NCBI GenBank assembly: GCA_964250765.1
Contig: CAXUHF010000117.1
Coordinates: forward strand, 1-16,633
Source: JBBQVS01 sp964250765
GTDB lineage: Bacteria; Chloroflexota; Ktedonobacteria; Ktedonobacterales; Ktedonobacteraceae
Direction of reading: 5' to 3'
Length of the DNA: 16,633 nucleotides
Positions 1 to 6,552 of the stretch are shown piece after piece; positions within the stretch are counted from its first letter, which is position 1, and every line of letters starts with the position of its first letter. The notes beneath the pieces are model-generated. The model had not been told where the DNA came from and ran no database searches. It was given only the letters and a program-made list of their open reading frames with translations. Position numbers and translations under genes: made by a program.

Positions 1-89
1 AGGGCGCCCGCAAGGGGACGCCCCTCCCATATGACATGGCTCCTCATGCGCGTTCGCATATGGGAGGGGCGTCCCCTTGCGGGCGCCCT
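1..89. repeat. Perfect long palindrome, copy 1 of an intergenic repeat family
   Basis: The arms 1-33 and 57-89 are exact reverse complements (33 bp) around a 23-base centre. Each arm also contains GGGGACGCCCC, which can form its own small hairpin. Related copies lie at 3926-4044, 14656-14809 and 16581-16606, always between genes. Compared with copy 3, this copy has G for A at arm position 6 and C for T at position 19. The opposite arm carries the matching changes, so pairing is kept. It could be a REP- or MITE-like element or act on transcript ends. The element may extend left of the window. Confidence 0.9.
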
Positions 90-263
90 TGCTCCAGCCA
101 CATCAAGATTGACAGTCTACTACAGCATTCTGTATAGCTCACGAATTATCTGGTATTCAATGTAACTTCCCCTATTGGCTGAGACGTGGTATAGTGCGTA
201 TGGCAGTTTCGTTTATCACCGAAATTGATGAGCTAAATATTATAGAAAATTTGGAGTAAGTGT

Positions 264-662
264 ATGACGCAAAGTAGTGAGCAAATAGGCAAGGAAGCTC
301 ATGCTCAAGTCAAGACAATACTAGTGGTAGAAGATGACATCTATATTGGTGAGGTTCTGGTGCAGGCTATTACGCAGGAGACACCATTCTTAGCTGTTCT
401 CGTACAAAGCGGAGATGAGGCGCTCAACACGGTTAAAGGCATCAAACCAAATCTTTTCATTCTCGATTATCAATTGCCCCATATGAATGGCATCGAATTA
501 TACGACGAGTTACACACGAACGCGGACTTTGAACAAGTTCCTACACTCATGATAAGCGCACAATTGCCAATCAAAGAGCTAAAAAAACGCCATATTAAAG
601 GTATGAACAAGCCACTTGATCTGGATGAGTTTCTACAAACCATCGAGCACTTCCTAGCTTGA
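264..662 (+). CDS. Single-domain response regulator (receiver domain only)
   Basis: This 132-residue protein is a CheY-like receiver with no output domain. After a short N-terminal tail it shows the acidic cluster E23-D24-D25 (VVEDD), the phospho-acceptor D68 in LFILDYQLP, S98 at the usual Thr/Ser position, and K116-P117 (NKPLDL). All the residues needed for phosphorylation are therefore present. It probably takes phosphate from a histidine kinase encoded elsewhere and acts by protein contact. The ATG is preceded by TTGGAG at 251-256. No kinase or partner gene adjoins it, so the pathway is unknown. A TATAGT at 190-195 could be a -10 box, but no good -35 is seen. Confidence 0.92.
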   Translation: MTQSSEQIGKEAHAQVKTILVVEDDIYIGEVLVQAITQETPFLAVLVQSGDEALNTVKGIKPNLFILDYQLPHMNGIELYDELHTNADFEQVPTLMISAQLPIKELKKRHIKGMNKPLDLDEFLQTIEHFLA

Positions 663-706
663 ACACTACTAACAATAACTCTTTTTTAAGAGATAATGTC
701 TTGTTT

Positions 707-1093
707 CTAGTTACCCTTAGAGTGCAGGGAGAAATGACCATCCAGGGCTTCTAGTAGGTCCTGAAAGGCTTTGACCAGGAGGTGGTTGCTCAATTGATAG
801 TAGACGATGTTGCCCTCACGACGTGATGTGACCAGTCCTGCCTCAGCAAGTTGGCGTAAATGCTCGGATGTTGTTGCGGCTGAAAGTCCTATTGTTCGCG
901 CGATATCACCCGAACGTCGCTCAGGCAAGACAGCATCACCGTTTGCATCTGGTACAGAAAGTAGTTCAAGAATATAACGGCGACTGGTGTCACAGACAAG
1001 TGAAAGAAAGTGATCCACGTATGCATCTACCTCTGGTGGACGGCGTGGTACTTTTTCGCCTGTATGCTCTTGTGACGAGTCTAACATAGACAT
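707..1093 (-). CDS. ArsR/SmtB-family winged-helix transcription regulator
   Basis: This 128-residue DNA-binding repressor-type protein has the family core. An N-terminal helix is followed by DTSRRYILELLS (about 35-46), the helix-turn-helix SGDIARTIGLSAATTSEHLR (61-80) and the wing LVTSRREGNIVYYQLS (87-102). The family's ELCVCD metal-binding pattern is absent and only one cysteine (C34) is seen. Sensing of arsenic or zinc through the classic site is therefore unlikely; it may respond to another signal. I start it at 1093 because GGAGGAG (1104-1110 on the complement) lies 10 bases before that ATG. A longer reading from 1144 has no such site. It is convergent with the receiver gene. A palindrome in its leader (1133-1151) suggests autoregulation. 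Confidence 0.88.
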   Translation of the reverse strand: MSMLDSSQEHTGEKVPRRPPEVDAYVDHFLSLVCDTSRRYILELLSVPDANGDAVLPERRSGDIARTIGLSAATTSEHLRQLAEAGLVTSRREGNIVYYQLSNHLLVKAFQDLLEALDGHFSLHSKGN

Positions 1094-1132
1094 ATAAGGT
1101 ACTCTCCTCCATAAGCACAAATCTGGGAAGAA

Positions 1133-1151
1133 ATGAACTTTCATAGTTCAT
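1133..1151 (-). promoter_or_regulatory. Candidate ArsR operator in the leader of the ArsR gene
   Basis: ATGAACT-ttcat-AGTTCAT is a perfect 7-bp inverted repeat around 5 bases. It sits between the candidate promoter (1181-1209) and the start at 1093. ArsR-family repressors commonly bind short imperfect palindromes near their own promoters. The assignment rests on position and symmetry only. Confidence 0.45.
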
Positions 1152-1180
1152 GGCAGAACTGGAAATTTCTCGACCAGAGT

Positions 1181-1209
1181 ATGATATCTTCTCAACGCTA
1201 TACAAGCAA
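1181..1209 (-). promoter_or_regulatory. Candidate sigma-70-type promoter of the ArsR gene
   Basis: On the minus strand TTGCTT (1204-1209) is followed by 17 bases and TATCAT (1181-1186, five of six matches to TATAAT). The -35 is weak. Transcription would begin near 1174, just before the 1133-1151 palindrome. Confidence 0.4.
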
Positions 1210-1233
1210 GTGCAACTAGACAGCAACTTGTAA

Positions 1234-1294
1234 GGACCGATTCATCGCGTCCTTGTGAGCGGTCGATCGCCGGGAGGACGCGATACATCGGTCC
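1234..1294. repeat. Imperfect 19-bp inverted repeat between divergent genes
   Basis: The arms 1234-1252 and 1276-1294 (GGACCGATTCATCGCGTCC against GGACGCGATACATCGGTCC) pair at 17 of 19 positions. They lie just upstream of the promoter at 1301-1329. It could be a small interspersed repeat or a regulatory site. No second copy of this exact sequence is seen in the window. Confidence 0.6.
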
Positions 1295-1300
1295 CTGCGG

Positions 1301-1329
1301 TTCGCATTTTCTCTTGGCTATGTTATAAT
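1301..1329 (+). promoter_or_regulatory. Candidate promoter of the HAS-barrel/HerA operon
   Basis: A consensus TATAAT at 1324-1329 lies 17 bases after TTCGCA (1301-1306, four of six matches to TTGACA). The leader to the start at 1446 would be about 110 bases. This is the best plus-strand promoter in the gap between the ArsR gene and the operon. Confidence 0.55.
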
Positions 1330-1445
1330 TCCGCCAATGTACATTTTTCTCACGACGGACTCATGCATTTCCGTAAATGGACATGGCAAAAAGAATACGC
1401 CGACGAGAGAGCAGGTATACTCTATACCTTGGAGAGGTTGTTACG

Positions 1446-2153
1446 ATGATCATTGGGAAGATTGTGAAGTCGGATTCACATATCAACTACGTGTGCCAAA
1501 TTTATGGGACACATGAGGTACAAGAAAAACCTGGGCCAGCCGATTATGCCTTTGGGCGCTTTGTACGTGTTGCCCTGCGCCCTCCTGAAGCTGACTATGA
1601 TCTTTATGCGTTCACAAATGAGAACAAAGACCCAACAACCTACGCAGTGGGCGTTATTTATGATACTATTCTGCAAAATCCCGCGTTTGGCTCACTTGGT
1701 CCACGACTCTCGAATGAGACTCAAGTTGAACTCTTCTCGCCCGACTATATTTCTGAAAAAGCTATTCTTACCTATGTTATGATTTTAGGCATGATCGAGC
1801 AACGTACAGTACGCGGCGAAACGCCTGAATACCTGTCCACAACACATGGTGTCCCTCTACTATCATTAGAACTCGATAGTGAGATCGAAACTATGACCGA
1901 TGAAGATGTACGCGCCTTTCACTTTTTCAATGACCCAGGAGGGCCAGGAGAGACGAGTCAACCCTATCGGGAGGATGCCTATCTGCACATGGGCTACCTA
2001 CCACATATCATCTCGCAGCGCAATAGCCTCCTCCCAATGGTAACGTTGCGTATCATTGACCAGCTAGAGCGTCTATTTCCACAAAATCTCGCGCTACTCT
2101 CGATTGTTAAACGCAACTTCGCCTGGCGACTTAAGGTGGAGACAACGGGATAA
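1446..2153 (+). CDS. HAS-barrel-like protein, partner of the HerA ATPase
   Basis: This 235-residue protein has no Walker motif and no membrane segment. Its first 90 residues run through short strands (MIIGKIVKSD, YVCQIY, FGRFVRVAL, YAVGVIYDTIL, then GPRLS). That resembles the HAS-barrel that begins HerA/FtsK-type ATPases. The rest is helical, with an acidic stretch at about 141-156. I start it at 1446 because GGAGAGG (1431-1437) lies 8 bases upstream; a 1377 start lacks a site. The HerA gene follows after 20 bases, so the two are surely co-transcribed. It may cap or anchor the hexamer. It does not look like NurA, as no nuclease motif is visible. The domain call comes from pattern resemblance and is uncertain; the partnership rests on gene order. 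Confidence 0.75.
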   Translation: MIIGKIVKSDSHINYVCQIYGTHEVQEKPGPADYAFGRFVRVALRPPEADYDLYAFTNENKDPTTYAVGVIYDTILQNPAFGSLGPRLSNETQVELFSPDYISEKAILTYVMILGMIEQRTVRGETPEYLSTTHGVPLLSLELDSEIETMTDEDVRAFHFFNDPGGPGETSQPYREDAYLHMGYLPHIISQRNSLLPMVTLRIIDQLERLFPQNLALLSIVKRNFAWRLKVETTG

Positions 2154-2173
2154 AAGAAGGGGTTATTTTTATC

Positions 2174-3910
2174 ATGCAACAATCCCACGCTACACAACCT
2201 GTCACACATCCTGTTCCCGTTCGTAAGCCTGTGGGCATCACAAAAGGGCCGGGGGAAACTATTCATGAGTATACCTTTGTCTCGCGTGACGATGAGCAGC
2301 AGCTCAAAAACGGCGAGTATGTGTATTATGAGTTACCGGACCCAGAGCAAACAGGACTAAACGGGCATACGCCTTTACGCCGTGTACTTGGACGCATCCT
2401 GAAACGTGTGCCGCTACAGCTCTATCCCGATACATTTCTCGGTGAACCAGAGATCGCGCCCAGTCAGGTAGCAGCAATGGTGGGCTATAACTCGCACACG
2501 AACGAGTTGTTTGAACTGCACGTTGCTATCATGGGCTATTATGACTATATGACAGGCTCGTTTATCAATCCCTGGATTCCACCGCAGTCGGGTAAACAAA
2601 TATTTCTTGCCGACAATATTATGCTTGCAGAGGTGTTAAGCCGCAAACAGGACAAGCAAAGTGGTTCAGCAACAATTGGCTCCTTGCTCACGCGTTCAGT
2701 TGGCGCGGTTCCTATTGTACTTTCGGTGAAGGATGTTGTCAGTACACATCTCGCGATTATCGCCAGTACGGGTGCCGGTAAAAGTTATCTTGCGAGTGTT
2801 GTGATCGAAGAGTTGATGCAGCCGCATAACAAAGCCTGTGTCCTCATCGTTGACCCACACGGCGAATATGGGACATTAGACCGCATCATGAACTCGCCCC
2901 ACTTTCAAGAACCAGCCGAGGGACGCAGTAGCGGCTATCAAGCACAGGTTAAGGTGTACAAGCCAGAAGAGGTCAAGGTACGTATCTCATCGCTCAACAT
3001 GGGCGATATGCGCCACTTACTCACGGAGATGACTGAGAAGCAACAGTACCTGCTCAGTCGTGCTATGCGCCATGTGAAGGAACGCAAAAAAGGCACACCG
3101 TGGGGCGTTGCCGATCTCAAACAATCCATTAAGGCTGTCTCAAAGCAAAAGGACGATGAGGAGAATGAAGGTGCCGATGACTCAAGCACCGTTCACGCGC
3201 TCAACTGGCGCGTCGAGCAACGCTTTGAGAATAGCTTCACCTTCGATGATACGCAACATCTCGACCTACCCGAAATCTTTAAGCCCGGACAATGTACGGT
3301 GCTACAGCTAAACGATGTAGATGAACGCGATCAACAGGTGATTGTGGCAACTCTGTTACGCCGACTCAATACAGCACGTATGGATACCGAGCGTGGCAAG
3401 GTGCATTCGGGCGAGACGTATCTACCCTATCCTGTCTTCATTCTGCTCGAAGAAGCGCATCACTTCGCACCGAGTGGGACCGATGTTGTCTCAACATCCA
3501 TTCTCAAACAGGTACTTGCCGAAGGTCGTAAATTCGGTATTGGTGTTGGCCTGATTAGCCAGCGTCCTGGCAAATTGGACGCCGACGTGTTGAGTCAGTG
3601 CCAGACGCAATGTATAATGCGTATCGTCAACGAAATCGACCAGAAGAGTGTCGCGTCAGCCATTGAAGGCGTTGGACGTGACTTGCTGAATAATCTGCCT
3701 GCGCTCTCTAAGGGACAGGTGATTGTCGCGGGTGCGGGTGTCAATACACCTGTAATCTGTCGTGTGCGAACTCGTCATACACCACATGGTGGCGAAAGCA
3801 AGGACGCCCCAGATATGTGGCGTACCTACTTCAGTAGCGATACTCAAGAGAGCAAGAAGCGAAGCGAGGCTCCACTCAACGGCAACAAACCGTTCAATTT
3901 ATTGAGGTAG
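2174..3910 (+). CDS. HerA-family DNA-translocating ATPase (COG0433/DUF87 type)
   Basis: This 578-residue protein is a member of the HerA/FtsK P-loop group. These form hexameric rings that pump double-stranded DNA, usually in end resection with a nuclease or in defence complexes. An N-terminal HAS-barrel-like part (about 15-185) is followed by Walker A ASTGAGKS (197-204, K203). Next come VDPHGEYG (226-233), Walker B VFILLEEAHHFAP (421-433, E426/E427), AEGRKFGIGVGLISQRP (449-465) and a conserved C-terminal block around QCIMRIVNEIDQ (479-490). A charged, low-complexity insert lies at about 303-337. The length is normal for the family. The ATG follows an AGAAGGGG site near 2156. It sits directly after the HAS-barrel-like gene, and no NurA gene is present in the window. 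Confidence 0.92.
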   Translation: MQQSHATQPVTHPVPVRKPVGITKGPGETIHEYTFVSRDDEQQLKNGEYVYYELPDPEQTGLNGHTPLRRVLGRILKRVPLQLYPDTFLGEPEIAPSQVAAMVGYNSHTNELFELHVAIMGYYDYMTGSFINPWIPPQSGKQIFLADNIMLAEVLSRKQDKQSGSATIGSLLTRSVGAVPIVLSVKDVVSTHLAIIASTGAGKSYLASVVIEELMQPHNKACVLIVDPHGEYGTLDRIMNSPHFQEPAEGRSSGYQAQVKVYKPEEVKVRISSLNMGDMRHLLTEMTEKQQYLLSRAMRHVKERKKGTPWGVADLKQSIKAVSKQKDDEENEGADDSSTVHALNWRVEQRFENSFTFDDTQHLDLPEIFKPGQCTVLQLNDVDERDQQVIVATLLRRLNTARMDTERGKVHSGETYLPYPVFILLEEAHHFAPSGTDVVSTSILKQVLAEGRKFGIGVGLISQRPGKLDADVLSQCQTQCIMRIVNEIDQKSVASAIEGVGRDLLNNLPALSKGQVIVAGAGVNTPVICRVRTRHTPHGGESKDAPDMWRTYFSSDTQESKKRSEAPLNGNKPFNLLR

Positions 3911-3925
3911 TTGTACATCAGGGGC

Positions 3926-4044
3926 AAGGGCACCCACAAGGGGATGCCCCTCCCATACAACATCGCTCCACATGCACGGTTCGTCTATGGGAGGGGCATC
4001 CCCGAAGCCGCATTCGGGGAATGATGAAGGCAGCGAGTGCCCTT
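3926..4044. repeat. Palindromic repeat, copy 2, with a rearranged right arm
   Basis: The left arm 3926-3957 matches the family. The right arm begins normally (3986-4003) and ends normally (GTGCCCTT, 4037-4044, pairing with 3926-3933). Its middle is replaced by about 33 bases. That segment completes a perfect small hairpin, CCCCGAA (4000-4006) with TTCGGGG (4013-4019). The element fills nearly the whole space between the HerA stop and the next gene, where it could act as a transcript end. Confidence 0.85.
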
Positions 4045-4073
4045 GTAACCCTTGCATATAGATAGAGGTATAT

Positions 4074-4439
4074 ATGACAGGTCGGACTGTACTTTACTCA
4101 TCGGCGGTTGTCGCACTCTTAGCGTGGATTGCTGTTGCGCTTTTTACGCGTTTTGTGTCGCCAACGAGCATCATCGCATTCACAACGCTCTTCATACTGT
4201 TGTGTGTCGCACTTACATGTACATTGACACCTATTACCTATGGTATTGGTCTTCGCTTGATCACTTCGCATATTTATCGTGCGACAATTAGTCATGCAGT
4301 GCGTCAGGCACTCCTTTTGTCACTTGCGGTTATTCTCAACCTGATATTATTGTCCTTGCATAGTTGGAATATTTTTACAGGTCTGATTATTCTCGCAGCT
4401 GCCGCTGTCGTCGAAGTCCTTTTCCTGGCTCGCAAGTAA
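4074..4439 (+). CDS. Small four-helix membrane protein of unknown function
   Basis: This 121-residue protein is mostly membrane. Hydrophobic helices lie at about 7-27, 32-53, 76-95 and 99-117, with short polar loops containing R and K (for example SHIYRATISHAVRQA, 65-79). No catalytic or transport motif is recognised. The ATG at 4074 is preceded by AGAGG about 6 bases upstream. The glycosyltransferase start follows its stop by 14 bases, so the two are probably co-transcribed. A role in membrane or envelope glycan work is only a guess from that neighbour. Confidence 0.75.
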   Translation: MTGRTVLYSSAVVALLAWIAVALFTRFVSPTSIIAFTTLFILLCVALTCTLTPITYGIGLRLITSHIYRATISHAVRQALLLSLAVILNLILLSLHSWNIFTGLIILAAAAVVEVLFLARK

Positions 4440-4453
4440 GTTCCGAGTACATC

Positions 4454-5368
4454 ATGGCTACACACGTCCTCATTCTTCGTCCTGGCGCGCTCGGTGATAC
4501 CCTGCTTACCTTTCCCCTCTTACGCGTACTCAAGACGCAAAATGAGCATACACACATCACGTTTGTGAGCAATCCTGCTGTTTTACCTCTCGCGCATATG
4601 TTCGAGCTTGCCGATGTCGTTTTTGACTATGGAGCAGTCGAGTGGAGTCAACTCTTTTCGGAGGCTGGCATTCGCTCTCCATTTCTGCGCAACATCATGA
4701 AGCATATGGACCGTGCTATCTGTTGGGTACGTGACCCAGACGAGATTGTTCAACGCAATCTTCATGCAGTTGGCATTCAAGATGTAATAGTTGCCCCTGG
4801 TCGTCCGGCAGAAACAAGCGGATTGCACATAGTAACGTATCTAGCAAATGCTATAGGCATAACGCTCACCGAGCAGGAACGCTTGCAACCATTTTCCTCT
4901 GGCCCCTTAATTGATGCTCAGGGTATCGCGCTTCACCCTGGAAGCGGAGGTGCCGCGAAATGCTGGCCCATAACGCACTTTGCGGAGATTATTCCAGCGT
5001 TGTGGCAACAGAGCATCCCTGTTCTCCTACTAGCAGGACCCGCCGATATCGAACGCCTTGACGCACTACTACAACTCATTGGAACTCCGCACACTCCCTC
5101 GCTACTCAAAATAGTTGTGAACGCTCCTCTAATTGAGGTTGCGGAGCATCTGCGACACTACAAAGGCTATCTCGGCAACGACTCAGGTATTACACATCTT
5201 GCAGCGATGCTGGGCATACCAACTATTGTCTTGTTTGGGCCAAGTAGTCCTACAACGTGGAGACCAGTTGGACCGCGTGTATATGTATTATATAAGACTG
5301 AGCTAGAGAATCTTCCGATAGAAACTGTGCTCAATACGATCATGACAGTTCTCAACGCACAACTGTAG
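4454..5368 (+). CDS. GT9-family glycosyltransferase (heptosyltransferase-like)
   Basis: This 304-residue protein has the GT-B fold layout of family 9 (WaaC/WaaF/RfaF type). The N-terminal LILRPGALGDTLLTFPLLR (6-24) carries D15, the position of the catalytic Asp in WaaC. The C-terminal half has HPGSGGAAKCWP (161-172) and GNDSGITHLAAMLGIPTIVL (241-260), followed by FGPSSPTTW. These are the donor-binding signatures. I start it at 4454 so that the family N-terminus begins cleanly; the ribosome site is weak (CCGAG) and translation may be coupled to the preceding gene. An upstream reading from 4364 runs through that gene. If the host lacks an outer membrane, the acceptor is not lipid A core but some other surface glycan. 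Its stop codon lies inside the 5360-5490 repeat. Confidence 0.88.
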   Translation: MATHVLILRPGALGDTLLTFPLLRVLKTQNEHTHITFVSNPAVLPLAHMFELADVVFDYGAVEWSQLFSEAGIRSPFLRNIMKHMDRAICWVRDPDEIVQRNLHAVGIQDVIVAPGRPAETSGLHIVTYLANAIGITLTEQERLQPFSSGPLIDAQGIALHPGSGGAAKCWPITHFAEIIPALWQQSIPVLLLAGPADIERLDALLQLIGTPHTPSLLKIVVNAPLIEVAEHLRHYKGYLGNDSGITHLAAMLGIPTIVLFGPSSPTTWRPVGPRVYVLYKTELENLPIETVLNTIMTVLNAQL

Positions 5369-5490
5369 GAGTTTAATTCATTACACCCTCGCGGCGATGC
5401 ACAATTTCGGAGGGATATTGAAATGCTTTTCACATACCCTAACATTTGTACGATGCTAGCAGGGTGTAATGAATTAGACCCCTACAATTG
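5360..5490. repeat. MITE-like element with 30-bp terminal inverted repeats
   Basis: Ends 5360-5389 and 5461-5490 are inverted repeats with about 3 mismatches in 30. The inner 16 bases, TAATTCATTACACCCT (5374-5389) against 5461-5476, are a perfect match. The 71-base centre encodes no transposase. The left end covers the last codons and the TAG stop (5366-5368) of the glycosyltransferase. No clear target-site duplication is seen, so mobility is inferred from shape alone. Confidence 0.7.
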
Positions 5491-5515
5491 CCTATGTAAC
5501 GTGATATTCTACCTA

Positions 5516-5545
5516 TTGCACACGTATATTCTCATACCCTATACT
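5516..5545 (+). promoter_or_regulatory. Possible promoter of the MoxR/DUF58 operon
   Basis: TATACT (5540-5545) lies 18 bases after TTGCAC (5516-5521). The -10 is good and the -35 poor. Its place between the repeat element and the MoxR start (5593) is right for an operon promoter. Confidence 0.35.
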
Positions 5546-5592
5546 ATGTTCGCGCTCTTCTTATTTCTTTCTACGAAAGCAAGGACTATTTT

Positions 5593-6552
5593 ATGCTCCA
5601 GACTGATGAGATACGCAAGATTCAGGAGGCCACGCGTGCTATTCGCCATAATACAGGGCGCGTGATTATTGGCAAGGAAGAGGTGATAGACCTGCTGATG
5701 GTTGCGCTCCTGTGCGAAGGGCATGTCCTCTTTGAAGATGTCCCTGGTATAGGCAAAACGACGTTAGCAAAAGCGTTGGCGAAATCATTAGGTTGCTCCT
5801 TTCAACGTATTCAATTCACTCCCGATCTTCTACCCTCTGATATTACAGGTATCACCTTCTATAACCAAAAGCACGGTGAATTTGAATTTCGCCCCGGTCC
5901 TCTCCTTACACAAATTGTTCTTGCCGATGAGATTAATCGTGCCACGCCACGAACACAATCCGCTCTGCTCGAAGCGATGGAAGAGCGACAAATTACCATC
6001 GAGCGTGAGACAATGGCACTGCCACGTCCCTTTATCGTCATCGCCACACAGAATCCGGTTGAGTTAGAGGGCACGTTTCCACTGCCGGAAGCACAACTAG
6101 ACCGTTTCTTGATGCGTTTGCGCCTAGACTATCCTAGCCAGTCAGAAGAACGCCTGATTCTACAGCGTTTCAAAGAGCAACAGCCACTACAGGACCTCCA
6201 ACCTGTTCTGGATGCCGCAACACTACAAGGACTGCAAAGGAGTATTCGCGGCATTCATATAGAACCTGGAGTGGAAAACTACATTGTTGAGCTTGTACGT
6301 GCAACACGAATACATAGCGCGGTTGAACTCGGTGTAAGCCCCCGTGGTACACTTGCCCTTTACCGCGCAACACAGGCATACGCCGCAATTCATGGACGCA
6401 ACTACGCCATTCCTGACGATGTAAAACAACTTGCACATGTTATTCTCGCGCATCGCATGATTGCCACCAGTCAATCCCGGATGCATGGTGATGTCATGGA
6501 ACAGATTATCGACGACGTATTGCGCAGCGTTGCGGTGCCGGTTGAATCATGA
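5593..6552 (+). CDS. MoxR-family AAA+ ATPase
   Basis: This 319-residue AAA+ protein is of the MoxR group, thought to act as chaperones that mature or activate partner proteins. Walker A is EDVPGIGKTT (48-57, K55). Walker B is IVLADEINRA (108-117, D112/E113). Sensor 1 is ATQNP (151-155), and the arginine-finger segment PEAQLDRF (165-172) has R171. The C-terminal lid contains GVSPRG followed by AIPDDV. Its length is normal for the group. AAGGA at 5581-5585 precedes the ATG. Its TGA stop overlaps the ATG of the DUF58 gene by 4 bases (6549-6552), so translation is coupled. No von Willebrand-A protein follows, unlike many MoxR operons. Confidence 0.95.
   Translation: MLQTDEIRKIQEATRAIRHNTGRVIIGKEEVIDLLMVALLCEGHVLFEDVPGIGKTTLAKALAKSLGCSFQRIQFTPDLLPSDITGITFYNQKHGEFEFRPGPLLTQIVLADEINRATPRTQSALLEAMEERQITIERETMALPRPFIVIATQNPVELEGTFPLPEAQLDRFLMRLRLDYPSQSEERLILQRFKEQQPLQDLQPVLDAATLQGLQRSIRGIHIEPGVENYIVELVRATRIHSAVELGVSPRGTLALYRATQAYAAIHGRNYAIPDDVKQLAHVILAHRMIATSQSRMHGDVMEQIIDDVLRSVAVPVES

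Noticed and set aside
679..692. A possible terminator between the receiver and ArsR genes (CTCTT, T run, AAGAG).
   Set aside because: The stem is only 5 bp of weak pairs with the T run in its loop; not enough to call.
868..1089. An open reading frame on the plus strand opposite the ArsR gene.
   Set aside because: It is antisense to a well-supported gene with a strong ribosome site and has no recognisable domain.
1377..1445. A longer N-terminus for the HAS-barrel-like protein.
   Set aside because: The extension is Arg-rich, has no ribosome site and is unlike the family; the 1446 ATG has GGAGAGG at proper distance.
5423..5665. An open reading of 80 codons with GGAGGG 8 bases before its ATG and one hydrophobic stretch.
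   Set aside because: It runs through the repeat element and the possible promoter, and overlaps the MoxR start by over 70 bases. The ribosome-like site is probably chance.
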